64,000 nt of DNA from GCA-002708315 sp964460905. Its GTDB lineage: Bacteria; Bacteroidota; Bacteroidia; Bacteroidales; F082. A model generated the notes under the pieces. That model searched no databases. It was given only the letters and a program-made list of their open reading frames with translations, and was not told where the DNA came from. A program made the position numbers and the translations under genes. The stretch lies in assembly GCA_964460905.1 (NCBI GenBank), contig CAYWRM010000001.1, forward strand, positions 186,001 to 250,000, read 5' to 3'. Below, piece after piece: positions 7,961 through 17,139 of this stretch; positions within the stretch are counted from its first letter, which is position 1; each line of letters opens with the position of its first letter.

Positions 7961-10603
7961 TTAATGTTTATAATTTTTTTCAAAAAATGTATCATATGAA
8001 GATACATTTTTGTCTCTGTAAAATAAAGGGTAATTTGATACAGATATTGAAAACAATAAGAAGTCTTTGTTTTGTAATCCTGATAGCACATACTCATCAT
8101 TATTAAGCGCTAAGAAATAGTTGGCTGCATTATCTTTGTTCTCAAAATTGCCAATTGTAACTATAGTTTGACTATCGTCAAGCATTAAACTTTTAACCCT
8201 TAAGCTTTTTAATCTAAAATATTTTTTGTCAAAATCAGAAATCCTTACTTTAAGAGCACTAATGTTAATGTCGGGAGATTGAACAACGATTATAACCAAG
8301 TGCATTTCATTCGGGTTAAAAGTATAAATAGATTCTAACTCTGTTGACTCTCCTGTTTCTTGGTTAATTGTTCCTTCAGTAACACCAATACCGTATTCAA
8401 CCTGTAAAGTTTGTATAACAGATTTTGCCAAAGGAGTAATAGAGCTTGAAGGATATGTTTTAACAAGGCTAACAAGTGAAGAATATAAAGTGTCTGCTAC
8501 ATCAACTGCTCCCAATGAAATTGCCCGTAAATACATAAACTTCGGAACTAATGTTGTATCTTCCGGGAAAAGCTCAATTGCTTCGTTTGCATAGTTTATA
8601 ACTCTATAATATTGTTCACGACCAAAGGCTTTAAATGTTTTTTCATAAAGTATTGAAGCCTCATTTTGTTGATTGCTAAGTTTAATAAAATAATCCGGGT
8701 CTAAAATAACTTTAGCATAATTACTTTCCGGGAAATTACTTATTATTAAGTTGCTATAAAAGTCTGCCTCACTATTATTTACCTTGCTTAAATATATCTT
8801 GTAGAGGGCATACCATGATTCGAGACGATATTTGTTATTGGGATATTTTCTCTGAAATTCGAGATATGTGTTAAGCGCAAGAGTTGTGTCTTGCAGTTCT
8901 TCCAGATACAGATATGCAAGGAGATTATATGCTTCTATTATTGTGCTGTCTGATACGGCTAATTGTTCATCCGTAAGAGGAATGTTTTGTAAATAGAAAC
9001 CACGATCATGTGGGTTTGTATTTACAATGATTATACTATCATTCTCTGTAATGACTCCTTCGTCTGTGAGGTCTTGTTCAAATGACTGCATCATCATTCG
9101 TTTATCAGTTAGCCTCCAGTTATCTTCCAGTTTTCTGTCTCCCCATTTTCTTATGAATTCGTTTCGCCCACGACTTATAGCTGTTGTGTTATAAAAATAC
9201 CAACCTCCGCCACCTAGTGCATTATCTGTTCTTCCTCTCGACATATCAACAAACTGAGTTCCACCTCCCAATTCTATTTCTTCGGCTATTCTTTCTTGTT
9301 TTTTATCATACTCCTCAATAAGTTTATCAATCATAGCATAAAGGTCTGCAGTATTCATTTTTGCAATTGTTTGCAGGCTATCTTGTAATGTAATTGTTTG
9401 TATTTGGTCAACTAATTGAGATAATATTTTGGTTTTGTTCATTATAGCAGTATAGTCGGGGTAATTTTGGGGGAGAGACATTGATGCAGTATCATAATAT
9501 GCCTGGGCAAATTGATAATTTCCATCATCAAAATAAATATCAGCTAATTCAAGTGATGATTCTGTTTTTTGAAAAGCATCACTTACACTAGTGCTAACAG
9601 ATTTTTTAAGATAATATATAACAAGAGTATCTTTATTGTCAGTTGTAGCAACTTGGGCAAGAGCATAATAAATTTGGTCAAGATACTCAGCATTTTTTGT
9701 CTCTTTTGCCATTTTAAGCAGCACCTTATTAATGTGTTTACTATCGCCAGTTCCCTCGTCGTAGCATTGAGCCATATTCATTTGAGCTTCAAATGCCATT
9801 TTATAAGGGGGATTTCTTTTTACTACTTTGGCATAATTTGAAGTAGCAGTATTAAATTCTTTATCAAGCTGATTAATTTGACCAAGAATAAAATAAACAC
9901 GTGTAATTACATCATGATCAGAAGCTAATTCAATCCCTCTCTCAAGATAAGGATATGCTGCATTATAATTATCACGTGATAGGTAAAAGTCAGCATAAAC
10001 CAATGGGATTCCTTTTTCTACATTATATGGAAAGTCGGTTTCGTCTTGCTTGCTTTGTAATACATTCAAGGAAGCCTCTGCTCTTTCGTATTGTTCAGTT
10101 TGTATGCTAGTTCGGGCAAGCCATAGTATAGCCTCATAATGTATGGGCGATGATTGATATTCTTTAGCAACATAATCAAATACACGTCGTGCACTAGTGT
10201 AATCATGTTTGTAAAAATGTGCTATTCCCATCATTAGATAACTGTCTCTTACCCACTTAACTTTTTCTTCACCTCCAAAAGGCATTGAGTGACGTTGGAT
10301 GCCAATAGACGCTTTTTTAATTGTCCTGTCCATTTTTGGGTTTACAATTACAGCATCTTCCTTGGTACCATAGTTATACACCATTAGTACTTTGTTATAA
10401 TTGTCTACAGCTTTTTCGCTAAGGAGTTTTTCACCTTCTTCCAGACTAACCATTCCATTAAAGAAAACGTTGTAATGGCAGGTTACATTATGATATGCTC
10501 TACGTGTCCATGTGTTCTTTTTTGTAGAGCAGGAAGTTACACTCAATAGTAAAATTATTACTGATATTGAGAGTATAACTGTATTTAGTTTACCGTTTGT
10601 CAA
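7961..10603 (-). CDS. porW: PorW/SprE-type TPR lipoprotein of the type IX secretion system
   Basis: 880 residues. A short hydrophobic segment ends in the lipobox SVTSC (Cys about 26), so it is a lipoprotein. The N-terminal KNTWTRRAYHNVTCHYNVFFNG and the central GGGGWYFYNTTAISRGRNEF are hallmark motifs of PorW/SprE proteins. Between them lie many tetratricopeptide-like helical pairs (about 100-400 and 560-720). PorW supports T9SS secretion and, in gliders, motility. No in-frame ATG exists before the lipobox; TTG at 10603 is the best start. First gene of the 10.6-6.4 kb minus-strand cluster. Confidence 0.88.
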   Translation of the reverse strand: MTNGKLNTVILSISVIILLLSVTSCSTKKNTWTRRAYHNVTCHYNVFFNGMVSLEEGEKLLSEKAVDNYNKVLMVYNYGTKEDAVIVNPKMDRTIKKASIGIQRHSMPFGGEEKVKWVRDSYLMMGIAHFYKHDYTSARRVFDYVAKEYQSSPIHYEAILWLARTSIQTEQYERAEASLNVLQSKQDETDFPYNVEKGIPLVYADFYLSRDNYNAAYPYLERGIELASDHDVITRVYFILGQINQLDKEFNTATSNYAKVVKRNPPYKMAFEAQMNMAQCYDEGTGDSKHINKVLLKMAKETKNAEYLDQIYYALAQVATTDNKDTLVIYYLKKSVSTSVSDAFQKTESSLELADIYFDDGNYQFAQAYYDTASMSLPQNYPDYTAIMNKTKILSQLVDQIQTITLQDSLQTIAKMNTADLYAMIDKLIEEYDKKQERIAEEIELGGGTQFVDMSRGRTDNALGGGGWYFYNTTAISRGRNEFIRKWGDRKLEDNWRLTDKRMMMQSFEQDLTDEGVITENDSIIIVNTNPHDRGFYLQNIPLTDEQLAVSDSTIIEAYNLLAYLYLEELQDTTLALNTYLEFQRKYPNNKYRLESWYALYKIYLSKVNNSEADFYSNLIISNFPESNYAKVILDPDYFIKLSNQQNEASILYEKTFKAFGREQYYRVINYANEAIELFPEDTTLVPKFMYLRAISLGAVDVADTLYSSLVSLVKTYPSSSITPLAKSVIQTLQVEYGIGVTEGTINQETGESTELESIYTFNPNEMHLVIIVVQSPDINISALKVRISDFDKKYFRLKSLRVKSLMLDDSQTIVTIGNFENKDNAANYFLALNNDEYVLSGLQNKDFLLFSISVSNYPLFYRDKNVSSYDTFFEKNYKH

Positions 10604-10736
10604 AATTTAGATTTATCCTTAATAACTAATTTTATAGTATTTTATTACAAATGATAAAGGGCAAAAATAAATAGAGTTTAATGAAAAACAGCAATTATTT
10701 GAAAATTGTTTAAAATGATTTTTAAAATAATGCGAA

Positions 10737-10766
10737 TTGATTGTTAATTTTGCTTTTATACCTTTG
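10737..10766 (+). promoter_or_regulatory. Bacteroidota-type promoter for the M23 peptidase gene
   Basis: TTG at 10737-10739, a 19-base spacer, then TACCTTTG at 10759-10766, matching the TTG / TAnnTTTG consensus. Transcription would start close to the ATG at 10776, giving a very short leader. This also argues against starting the gene further upstream inside the promoter. Confidence 0.75.
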
Positions 10767-10775
10767 CACTTTTAT

Positions 10776-11660
10776 ATGGCAAAACTAAAAAGGAATAAGG
10801 AGTGGTACAAAAACCTTAGAGGTAAATACCGATTAGTAATTTTAAATGATCAAACATTTGAAGAGAGGCTCTCATTAAGGTTAACCCGGCTAAATGTATT
10901 TTTGATTGTATTTAGTTTTGGCATCATTTTTATAGCTCTGACTTTTTTACTGATTGCAAACACTTCAATAAAAGAATATATTCCAGGTTATCCCGATATA
11001 GATGAAAAGAGACAGCTTTATAGTTTAAATATACGTGCAGATTCACTCCTGTTAGATATTGAAAAGAAGAATAAGTACATTTTAAATATTAAAAATATTC
11101 TTGATGATAATATTTTAATAAACGATTATTCGGAGATTGAATTATCGGGAATACATTATGACACCATAAAAAATCAAAAATCAAGTAATGATAGCATTCT
11201 AAGAGCTGAATTTGAGAATCAAAGCATGTATAATCTTTATTTTAACGAATCAGGATTGTTAACAGAACCTATCAAATCTTCAATAAAGAGTTTTAGCTTT
11301 TTTACTCCCTTACAAGGAATTATTACTTCCGGGTTTAATTTAATTGAAAATCATTATGGAATTGACCTTGTTACTTCCCATAACGAAGCGGTTAAAGCAA
11401 CGCTTGAGGGCACTGTTATTTTCTCGGGCTGGACTCTTGAAACGGGATATATTATAGCATTACAACATGATCGAAATTTTATTTCTGTATATAAACACAA
11501 TTCGGTTCTTCTAAAAAAGGAAGGCGATCATGTATTAGCCGGTGAGCCAATTGCAATCTCAGGTCAATCGGGAGAATTAACCACCGGACCGCATTTGCAT
11601 TTTGAATTGTGGGAAAATGGAACACCTGTTAATCCTGAAGAATACATCATTTTTAATTAA
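10776..11660 (+). CDS. M23-family (LytM-like) peptidoglycan endopeptidase
   Basis: 294 residues from the ATG at 10776. A basic cytoplasmic N-terminus (KRNKEWYKNLRGKYR) precedes one membrane anchor (about 40-65) and a helical linker. The C-terminal M23 domain (about 185-294) keeps the zinc ligands: HYGID (His and Asp) and the HLHFE motif. It should cut peptide cross-links in the periplasm; anchored M23 proteins of this layout often serve in cell division or as activators. The stop codon lies at the edge of a MITE-like repeat. Confidence 0.9.
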   Translation: MAKLKRNKEWYKNLRGKYRLVILNDQTFEERLSLRLTRLNVFLIVFSFGIIFIALTFLLIANTSIKEYIPGYPDIDEKRQLYSLNIRADSLLLDIEKKNKYILNIKNILDDNILINDYSEIELSGIHYDTIKNQKSSNDSILRAEFENQSMYNLYFNESGLLTEPIKSSIKSFSFFTPLQGIITSGFNLIENHYGIDLVTSHNEAVKATLEGTVIFSGWTLETGYIIALQHDRNFISVYKHNSVLLKKEGDHVLAGEPIAISGQSGELTTGPHLHFELWENGTPVNPEEYIIFN

Positions 11661-11822
11661 TACCAAATAAACATCAAAATGCGCCATATAATCTGTTTCT
11701 TTTTAATCTGAATTTCTTTATAGTATGTTTCCGTAGCTATGGCTATGCAAAAATTCTATTCATCATTCAGTCAAAAAACAATTCAAATTCTAAAGGCGCA
11801 GTTTGACCTTTAATTGGTATAA
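11658..11822 (-). repeat. MITE-like element, copy 1
   Basis: About 165 bases bounded by imperfect inverted ends (TAATACCAAAT on the left, TTGGTAT on the right) and without an ORF. Read on the minus strand it matches the element at 41693-41858 in block order: TTATACCAATT start, a T-rich tract, TTTGCATAGC, CTACGGAAA, then TATATG and a TTTGGTATTA end. The M23 stop TAA overlaps its end. Confidence 0.7.
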
Positions 11823-11847
11823 CACATTAGTTTTTAAAGTTAAATGA

Positions 11848-12999
11848 ATGAAAAAACGAGTTGCAATATTGGGGTCAACTGGTTCAATTGGTACTCAAAC
11901 ATTGAGTGTTATTGATGAGCAAAATGATTTTTTTAGTGTTGAGGTATTAACTGCTTTTAGTAATACTGATTTGTTAATTAAACAGGCTATTAAGTATTTG
12001 CCAAATGTTGTTGTAATTGGTGATAAGTCAAATTATGGCATTGTTCGCAATGCACTCGAAAGTTATGACATAAAAATTTATGCCGGACAAGAGGCTATTA
12101 GCCAGGTTATGGAAATGGAGACCATCGATATTGTGCTTATTGGTATTGTTGGTATTAATGCTTTGAAACCTATTTTATCAGCCATAAAAAATAAAAAGAA
12201 AATAGCTTTGGCAAATAAAGAAAGCCTTGTTGTTGCTGGTGCATTAATATCAAAAACTGCAATTGAAAATAATGTACAGATTATCCCTATTGATTCGGAA
12301 CATTCAGCCATTTTTCAGTGTTTGATGGGAGAATATGATAATCCAATTGAAAAAATTGTACTTACCGCATCAGGTGGCCCTTTTCACAAGACAGATACAA
12401 ATAGTTTATTAAATGTTACTCCCAATGAGGCTTTAAAGCATCCAAATTGGAAAATGGGCAAAAAAGTAAGTATTGATTCTGCAACATTGATGAACAAGGG
12501 TCTTGAGGCTATAGAAGCTCGTTGGTTATTTAATGTTGACCCCTCTAATATAGAGGTGCTTATACATCCTCAAAGTATAGTTCATTCTTTGGTTTATTTT
12601 GCTGATGGCTCAGTTAAAACGCTATTAAGCAAACCTGATATGCGAATTCCGATACAGTTTGCACTTACATATCCAAACAGACTTAAGAACTCATTTTCAC
12701 GTCTGGATTTACTTAAGATAAACACATTAAATTTTGAAAGCCCTGATGTGAAAAAATTTCGTAATCTTGCACTCGCTTTTAAAGCCTTGGAAATAGGTGG
12801 TAATATGCCATGCGTACTGAATGCTGCTAATGATATAGCGGTTCATGCTTTTTTGAATAAAAAGATTGGGTTTCAGCAAATTCCTGATATAATTGAAAAA
12901 AGCATGGCCATAATGCCGATGATTGATAACCCTGTTTTAACCGACTATATTGAAACGGACAATCGTACAAGACTAAAAGTTAGTGAATTAATAAAATAA
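11848..12999 (+). CDS. dxr: 1-deoxy-D-xylulose 5-phosphate reductoisomerase
   Basis: 383 residues, usual length. The NADPH-binding GSTGSIGTQTL is at the N-terminus (about 8-18). NKESLVVAG, PIDSEHSAIFQCL (metal-ligand Asp and Glu), TASGGPFH, HPNWKMGKKVSIDSATLMNKGLE and HPQSIVHSLV are all intact. It converts DXP to 2-C-methyl-D-erythritol 4-phosphate, the committed step of the MEP isoprenoid pathway, in the cytoplasm. It is followed 18 bp later by rseP, a pairing seen in many bacteria. Confidence 0.97.
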   Translation: MKKRVAILGSTGSIGTQTLSVIDEQNDFFSVEVLTAFSNTDLLIKQAIKYLPNVVVIGDKSNYGIVRNALESYDIKIYAGQEAISQVMEMETIDIVLIGIVGINALKPILSAIKNKKKIALANKESLVVAGALISKTAIENNVQIIPIDSEHSAIFQCLMGEYDNPIEKIVLTASGGPFHKTDTNSLLNVTPNEALKHPNWKMGKKVSIDSATLMNKGLEAIEARWLFNVDPSNIEVLIHPQSIVHSLVYFADGSVKTLLSKPDMRIPIQFALTYPNRLKNSFSRLDLLKINTLNFESPDVKKFRNLALAFKALEIGGNMPCVLNAANDIAVHAFLNKKIGFQQIPDIIEKSMAIMPMIDNPVLTDYIETDNRTRLKVSELIK

Positions 13000-13017
13000 T
13001 TATTTAAGTAAATATAA

Positions 13018-14343
13018 ATGGAAATATTAATCCAGATACTTCAGCTCTTATTGAGCCTCTCTATATTAGTAGTTGTTCATGAATTTGGACACTTTGCAGC
13101 AGCAAAGATTTTTAAAACACGGGTTGAAAAATTTTACCTTTTCTTTAACCCCTGGTTTTCTATTTTTAAGTTCAATTATAAGGGAACCGAATATGGTATG
13201 GGTTGGTTACCTTTAGGAGGATATGTGAAAATTTCGGGTATGATTGACGAGTCAATGGATAAGGAAGCAATGAAATTACCACCTCAACCATGGGAATTTC
13301 GCTCAAAACCGGCTTGGCAACGACTGATTATAATGTTAGGGGGTGTAATTATGAATGTAGTTCTGGCATTTGTAATATACATAGGTATGTTAACTTTTTG
13401 GGGTGATGAATATTTGAGTACTAAAGAAGTTAATAAATATGGTGTAAGACCCGATAGTTTGGCTATGGAAATGGGCTTTATGCCAGGAGATAAAATTATC
13501 TCGCTAGATGGGCTATATGTTGATGATTTTGGTAAGATACCTATGAACTTGGTATTAAACGAAGTTAATTCAGTGGAGATAATACGTAATGGTATAACAA
13601 CAAATGTTACTTTGCCCGAAGGAAGTTTAAACAAACTTATTAATCACAGATCTTCAATATTCACGGTTAGGATACCATTTGTGGCTGAAAGATTTTCAAA
13701 AGAATCTTTGGCTGAAAAAGCAGGATTACAAATTGGTGATACTATACTTGGAATAAATGGTAATAATATTATTTATTTTAACGATTTCAGGGATGAAATA
13801 CAGAAACACAAAAATGAAAATGTTGTTATTTCGGTAATCCGCACTATTGATACTATTGATATACCTATGAAATTGGGTGAGGATGGCTTGATTGGTGTTT
13901 ATCCTAAAGGAAATCTAAATGACTTTTTTGAAATTAGCAAGAAAAAATACACATTAGTAGAAGCTATTCCTGCTGGTTTTACACGTACTTTGGGTGGTAT
14001 TGATAACTACCTTAAACAATTAAAGCTGTTATTTTCACCTGAGGTGAAAGCATATGAAGGAGTCGGAGGATTTATTACAATTGGCAGTATTTTCCCGAAA
14101 CAGTGGCACTGGGAAAGCTTTTGGAAGCTTACTGCGTTTCTTTCAATAATGCTTGCTATTTTAAATATATTGCCAATACCTGCACTGGATGGCGGACATG
14201 TATTATTCTTATTATACGAAATTATTGCCCGTCGAAAAGCCAGCGACAAGTTTTTGGAATATGCCCAGGTTGTTGGAATGATAATATTATTTAGCCTGCT
14301 TATATTGGCCAATGGTAATGATATTGTGAAGTTGTTTAGGTAA
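13018..14343 (+). CDS. rseP: RIP-family site-2 zinc metalloprotease (RseP)
   Basis: 441 residues. The zinc site HEFGH lies in the first membrane helix (about 22-26) and the third ligand in NILPIPALDGGH near residue 386. Two periplasmic PDZ-like stretches lie between (about 130-290; PGDKIISLDG and IGDTILGING). RseP cuts anti-sigma factors and signal-peptide remnants within the membrane. Same strand as dxr, probably one operon; ends before a convergent hairpin. Confidence 0.95.
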   Translation: MEILIQILQLLLSLSILVVVHEFGHFAAAKIFKTRVEKFYLFFNPWFSIFKFNYKGTEYGMGWLPLGGYVKISGMIDESMDKEAMKLPPQPWEFRSKPAWQRLIIMLGGVIMNVVLAFVIYIGMLTFWGDEYLSTKEVNKYGVRPDSLAMEMGFMPGDKIISLDGLYVDDFGKIPMNLVLNEVNSVEIIRNGITTNVTLPEGSLNKLINHRSSIFTVRIPFVAERFSKESLAEKAGLQIGDTILGINGNNIIYFNDFRDEIQKHKNENVVISVIRTIDTIDIPMKLGEDGLIGVYPKGNLNDFFEISKKKYTLVEAIPAGFTRTLGGIDNYLKQLKLLFSPEVKAYEGVGGFITIGSIFPKQWHWESFWKLTAFLSIMLAILNILPIPALDGGHVLFLLYEIIARRKASDKFLEYAQVVGMIILFSLLILANGNDIVKLFR

Positions 14344-14349
14344 TACATT

Positions 14350-14381
14350 AACCTTTTAGGTTGATAAAAACCTGAAAGGTT
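14350..14381. terminator. Hairpin between convergent rseP and yitT-like genes
   Basis: AACCTTTTAGGTT, a 6-base loop, then AACCTGAAAGGTT form a 13-bp stem with one mismatch. It lies between two converging genes and can serve both strands. Almost the same hairpin occurs at 24801-24832, so it is also a dispersed repeat. Confidence 0.6.
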
Positions 14382-14400
14382 GGTCTAAAAACAACGGCAC

Positions 14401-15294
14401 TTAATCCTCAACCTGATCTTTCAGCGATTTAAACCCATTACCAAGTATTTCATTTGATTTTAATGCGGTTACAAAAGCGTTAGGATCAATATGTTGGATA
14501 AATTCTTGTAACATAGCCATTTCGCGGCGACTTACTGCTGTAAATGCTATTGATTTTTCATTTCCATTATACATTCCTTCTCCCTTTATTATTGTTCCAC
14601 CACGATTTAGGTCGTTTACAATTTTATCTCGGATTTCTTGTGATTTATCAGAAATAATAAACAAAACTTTATCATAGCTTATACCTTCAAGCATTATGTC
14701 AACTACCTTACCGGTTATGAAAATAACAATAAGTGAATACAGTGGAATCTTCCAATCCTGAAAAGCAATTAACCCCACAAGTACAATTATCGAATCAACA
14801 ATTATCATTAGCTGACCGAGAGGCATTTTTGTGTATTTACCAATTATCATGGCAACAATATCCGATCCGCCCGAAGTAGCCTTTGCTTTAAATATCAAAC
14901 CCAGCCCAACTCCGATAAATAATCCTCCAAATATTGATGAAAGCAAGGCATCGTCAGCAACAAGTGGTTCGGAACCATAAAAATATGTTATGGTATCCAT
15001 AAAAATAGCAGTAGCTAAAAAACCTACTACTGTTTTCACACCGAAACGTGGACCCAAAACTTTTATCCCAATTAAAGTAAGTGGTATGTCGAATGCAAGG
15101 GCCATCATACCAACAGGGGTTCCTATTAAATAGTGTAGCACTATGGAAATACCATATACACCACCCGGAACAATTTTATAAGGTGTAATAAACATTACAA
15201 ACCCCGATGCCATAATAAAAGCACCAATTAATATCATACTATAGTTTTTAATCCAGCGAATACTGAATAATTTGTCTTTTTGAATAAATGCCAT
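14401..15294 (-). CDS. YitT family membrane protein with DUF2179 tail
   Basis: 297 residues. Five to six membrane segments (about 15-215) are followed by a soluble C-terminal DUF2179 domain (about 225-290, with RGGTIIKGEGMYNG and the VTAL-type end). The TSGGSDIVAMI segment between membrane helices is characteristic. Function is not established for the family; transport or regulation of small molecules has been suggested. It runs toward rseP. Confidence 0.88.
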   Translation of the reverse strand: MAFIQKDKLFSIRWIKNYSMILIGAFIMASGFVMFITPYKIVPGGVYGISIVLHYLIGTPVGMMALAFDIPLTLIGIKVLGPRFGVKTVVGFLATAIFMDTITYFYGSEPLVADDALLSSIFGGLFIGVGLGLIFKAKATSGGSDIVAMIIGKYTKMPLGQLMIIVDSIIVLVGLIAFQDWKIPLYSLIVIFITGKVVDIMLEGISYDKVLFIISDKSQEIRDKIVNDLNRGGTIIKGEGMYNGNEKSIAFTAVSRREMAMLQEFIQHIDPNAFVTALKSNEILGNGFKSLKDQVED

Positions 15295-15309
15295 AACTTA
15301 AAATTTTAT

Positions 15310-15335
15310 ACTGATTTTCAAAAAAGAAAATCAGT
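15310..15335 (-). promoter_or_regulatory. Palindrome in the leader of the YitT-like gene
   Basis: ACTGATTTTC, six A, GAAAATCAGT form a perfect 10-bp stem 16 bases upstream of the yitT-like start. It could be an operator or a leader hairpin. I see no matching promoter element nearby, so its role is open. Confidence 0.35.
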
Positions 15336-15528
15336 TAGGTTCAACAAAAAAGCGAGCAAAAGTACATTTTTTAGTATTATAACTATTATTATAACAATTT
15401 TTTATTTTCTACTTTTAATTTGGGTTATAATGAAGCTTTTGCTGTATAAAGGATATAGATGTTTTATTTTTAAATGTTGTACTTTTAACCCATCACAAAT
15501 AATTCAGAATTAATTTTCTAAATAATAT

Positions 15529-17058
15529 ATGGGCTATAAACATATTTCCTTAAAAATGCCAACAGAGTATGATGGTAACCTTCTTCGAAAAAAGATTAAG
15601 AAATATATCAACACAAATGATTTCACATATACAATAGAAAACAAAAGCCTTGATGCTCGGAATAAAAATAATATACATTGGGAAATTCGAATATTAATAT
15701 CTTCAAATAAATTTAATGAGGAACTACCCGGATCAACTCCAGAATTAGAAATTACTTATAAGAAACGAAATAGAAAAGTTGTGGTTGTTGGAAGTGGGCC
15801 TGCAGGTTTTTTTGCTGCTTTTGTACTTCAGAAGGCTGGATTTAGTACAACCTTAATTGAAAGGGGTACTGATGTAAAAACCAGGACTAATGGCATAGCA
15901 AAATTTGAAGCAACCGGCATTTTTGATCCTGTTAGTAATTATGCAATGGGTGAAGGGGGTGCAGGAACATTCTCTGATGGGAAGCTTACATCCAGAAGTA
16001 AGAGAATATCAGCTGAGAAAAAATTCATACTATCAGGTTATGTTAAGGCAGGAGCTCCAAAGGAAATTGAGTATATGACTCACCCACACCTGGGAAGTGA
16101 TAATCTTAAAATTATTGTTGAAAATCTGAGAAAGCAGTTTGTTGATATTGGAGGGATTTTTCTTTTTGAAACTACCATGACCGATGTTATCGTTAAAAAC
16201 AATAGGGTTTCACAAATTAAAACAAATAACGGGGATATTGACGCTGATTATTTTCTTGTGGCACCCGGTCATTCTTCATATGATACATATCGTATTTTAA
16301 TGAGACATGGAGTTGGTTTTCATACTAAGAATTTTGCCATCGGAAGTCGTATGGAGCATCAACAAGAGGTGATAAATGTTGCACAATGGGGAAGAAAAAG
16401 TTTACCTGGAGTTAAAGCTGCTGAATACAGGCTCACTTCAAAAGGCAATGGCAATCAGCAAGTTTATAGTTTTTGTATGTGCCCCGGTGGTGTAATTGTC
16501 CCGGCTACAGCAGTTGAACATGCTAATATAGTTAATGGGATGAGCCAATATTTACGAAATGACAATTTTGCAAATGCCGCCTGTGTGGCTACCATTAATC
16601 TTGGTAATTTGTTAAAAAGAGATGTGTCGGCAATGGAAACACTTGATTGGATGGAAAATCTTGAACGTAGTTTCTATAATTTTTCAAGAGGTTATAAAGC
16701 ACCATGTTGTAGTATTCAAGATTTTATAAATAAAAAAGTAACCAGTGGAAAAATCTACACAAGTTATCCCATGGGAATTATTCAGGCTCCATTGTGGGAG
16801 TTATTACCCGGTGAAATTGAAAATGCAATGCGTGAAGGTCTTAAAGATTTTATAAGGAAAATGAAAGGATTTGAAACAGGCAATATCATGGGGTTAGAGA
16901 GTAAAACATCGGCACCCATACAGGTTGATCGTGATGAAAAAGGACTTTGTGCAGGTTTTGAAAATTTATATGTAATAGGAGAAGGAAGTGGATATGCCGG
17001 AGGTATTATATCAAGTGGGGCTGATGGGGTAAAGGTGGCTATGGGGATTTTATATTAA
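15529..17058 (+). CDS. NAD(P)/FAD-dependent oxidoreductase (COG2509 type)
   Basis: 509 residues. A small N-terminal domain (about 1-75) precedes the Rossmann motif VVVVGSGPAGFFAA near residue 84. The middle carries GEGGAGTFSDGKLTSR and MCPGGVIVPA, and the C-terminus YVIGEGSGYAGGIISSGADG closes the FAD site. This matches the uncharacterised FAD-dependent dehydrogenase family; the substrate is unknown. It stands alone between yitT and the exporter operon. Confidence 0.85.
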   Translation: MGYKHISLKMPTEYDGNLLRKKIKKYINTNDFTYTIENKSLDARNKNNIHWEIRILISSNKFNEELPGSTPELEITYKKRNRKVVVVGSGPAGFFAAFVLQKAGFSTTLIERGTDVKTRTNGIAKFEATGIFDPVSNYAMGEGGAGTFSDGKLTSRSKRISAEKKFILSGYVKAGAPKEIEYMTHPHLGSDNLKIIVENLRKQFVDIGGIFLFETTMTDVIVKNNRVSQIKTNNGDIDADYFLVAPGHSSYDTYRILMRHGVGFHTKNFAIGSRMEHQQEVINVAQWGRKSLPGVKAAEYRLTSKGNGNQQVYSFCMCPGGVIVPATAVEHANIVNGMSQYLRNDNFANAACVATINLGNLLKRDVSAMETLDWMENLERSFYNFSRGYKAPCCSIQDFINKKVTSGKIYTSYPMGIIQAPLWELLPGEIENAMREGLKDFIRKMKGFETGNIMGLESKTSAPIQVDRDEKGLCAGFENLYVIGEGSGYAGGIISSGADGVKVAMGILY

Positions 17059-17139
17059 AAAGTTGAAAGTTCATAAAGTTGAAAGTTTACGTTGTCCGTA
17101 TTTTACACTTTCCACTCTCAGCTTTTCACTTTCCACTAA
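17059..17139. repeat. Short repeat tract with complementary arms
   Basis: A GTTGAAAGT-type arm (17062-17088, two and a half units) is followed by an ACTTTCCACT-type arm (17106-17138). The arms are roughly complementary. It fills the gap between converging genes. The same layout with other unit sequences is found at 21168, 40500 and 63660. Confidence 0.5.

Noticed and set aside
15280..15513. A 77-codon open frame between yitT and the FAD gene
   Set aside because: It overlaps the yitT start and the palindrome in its leader; low-complexity translation.
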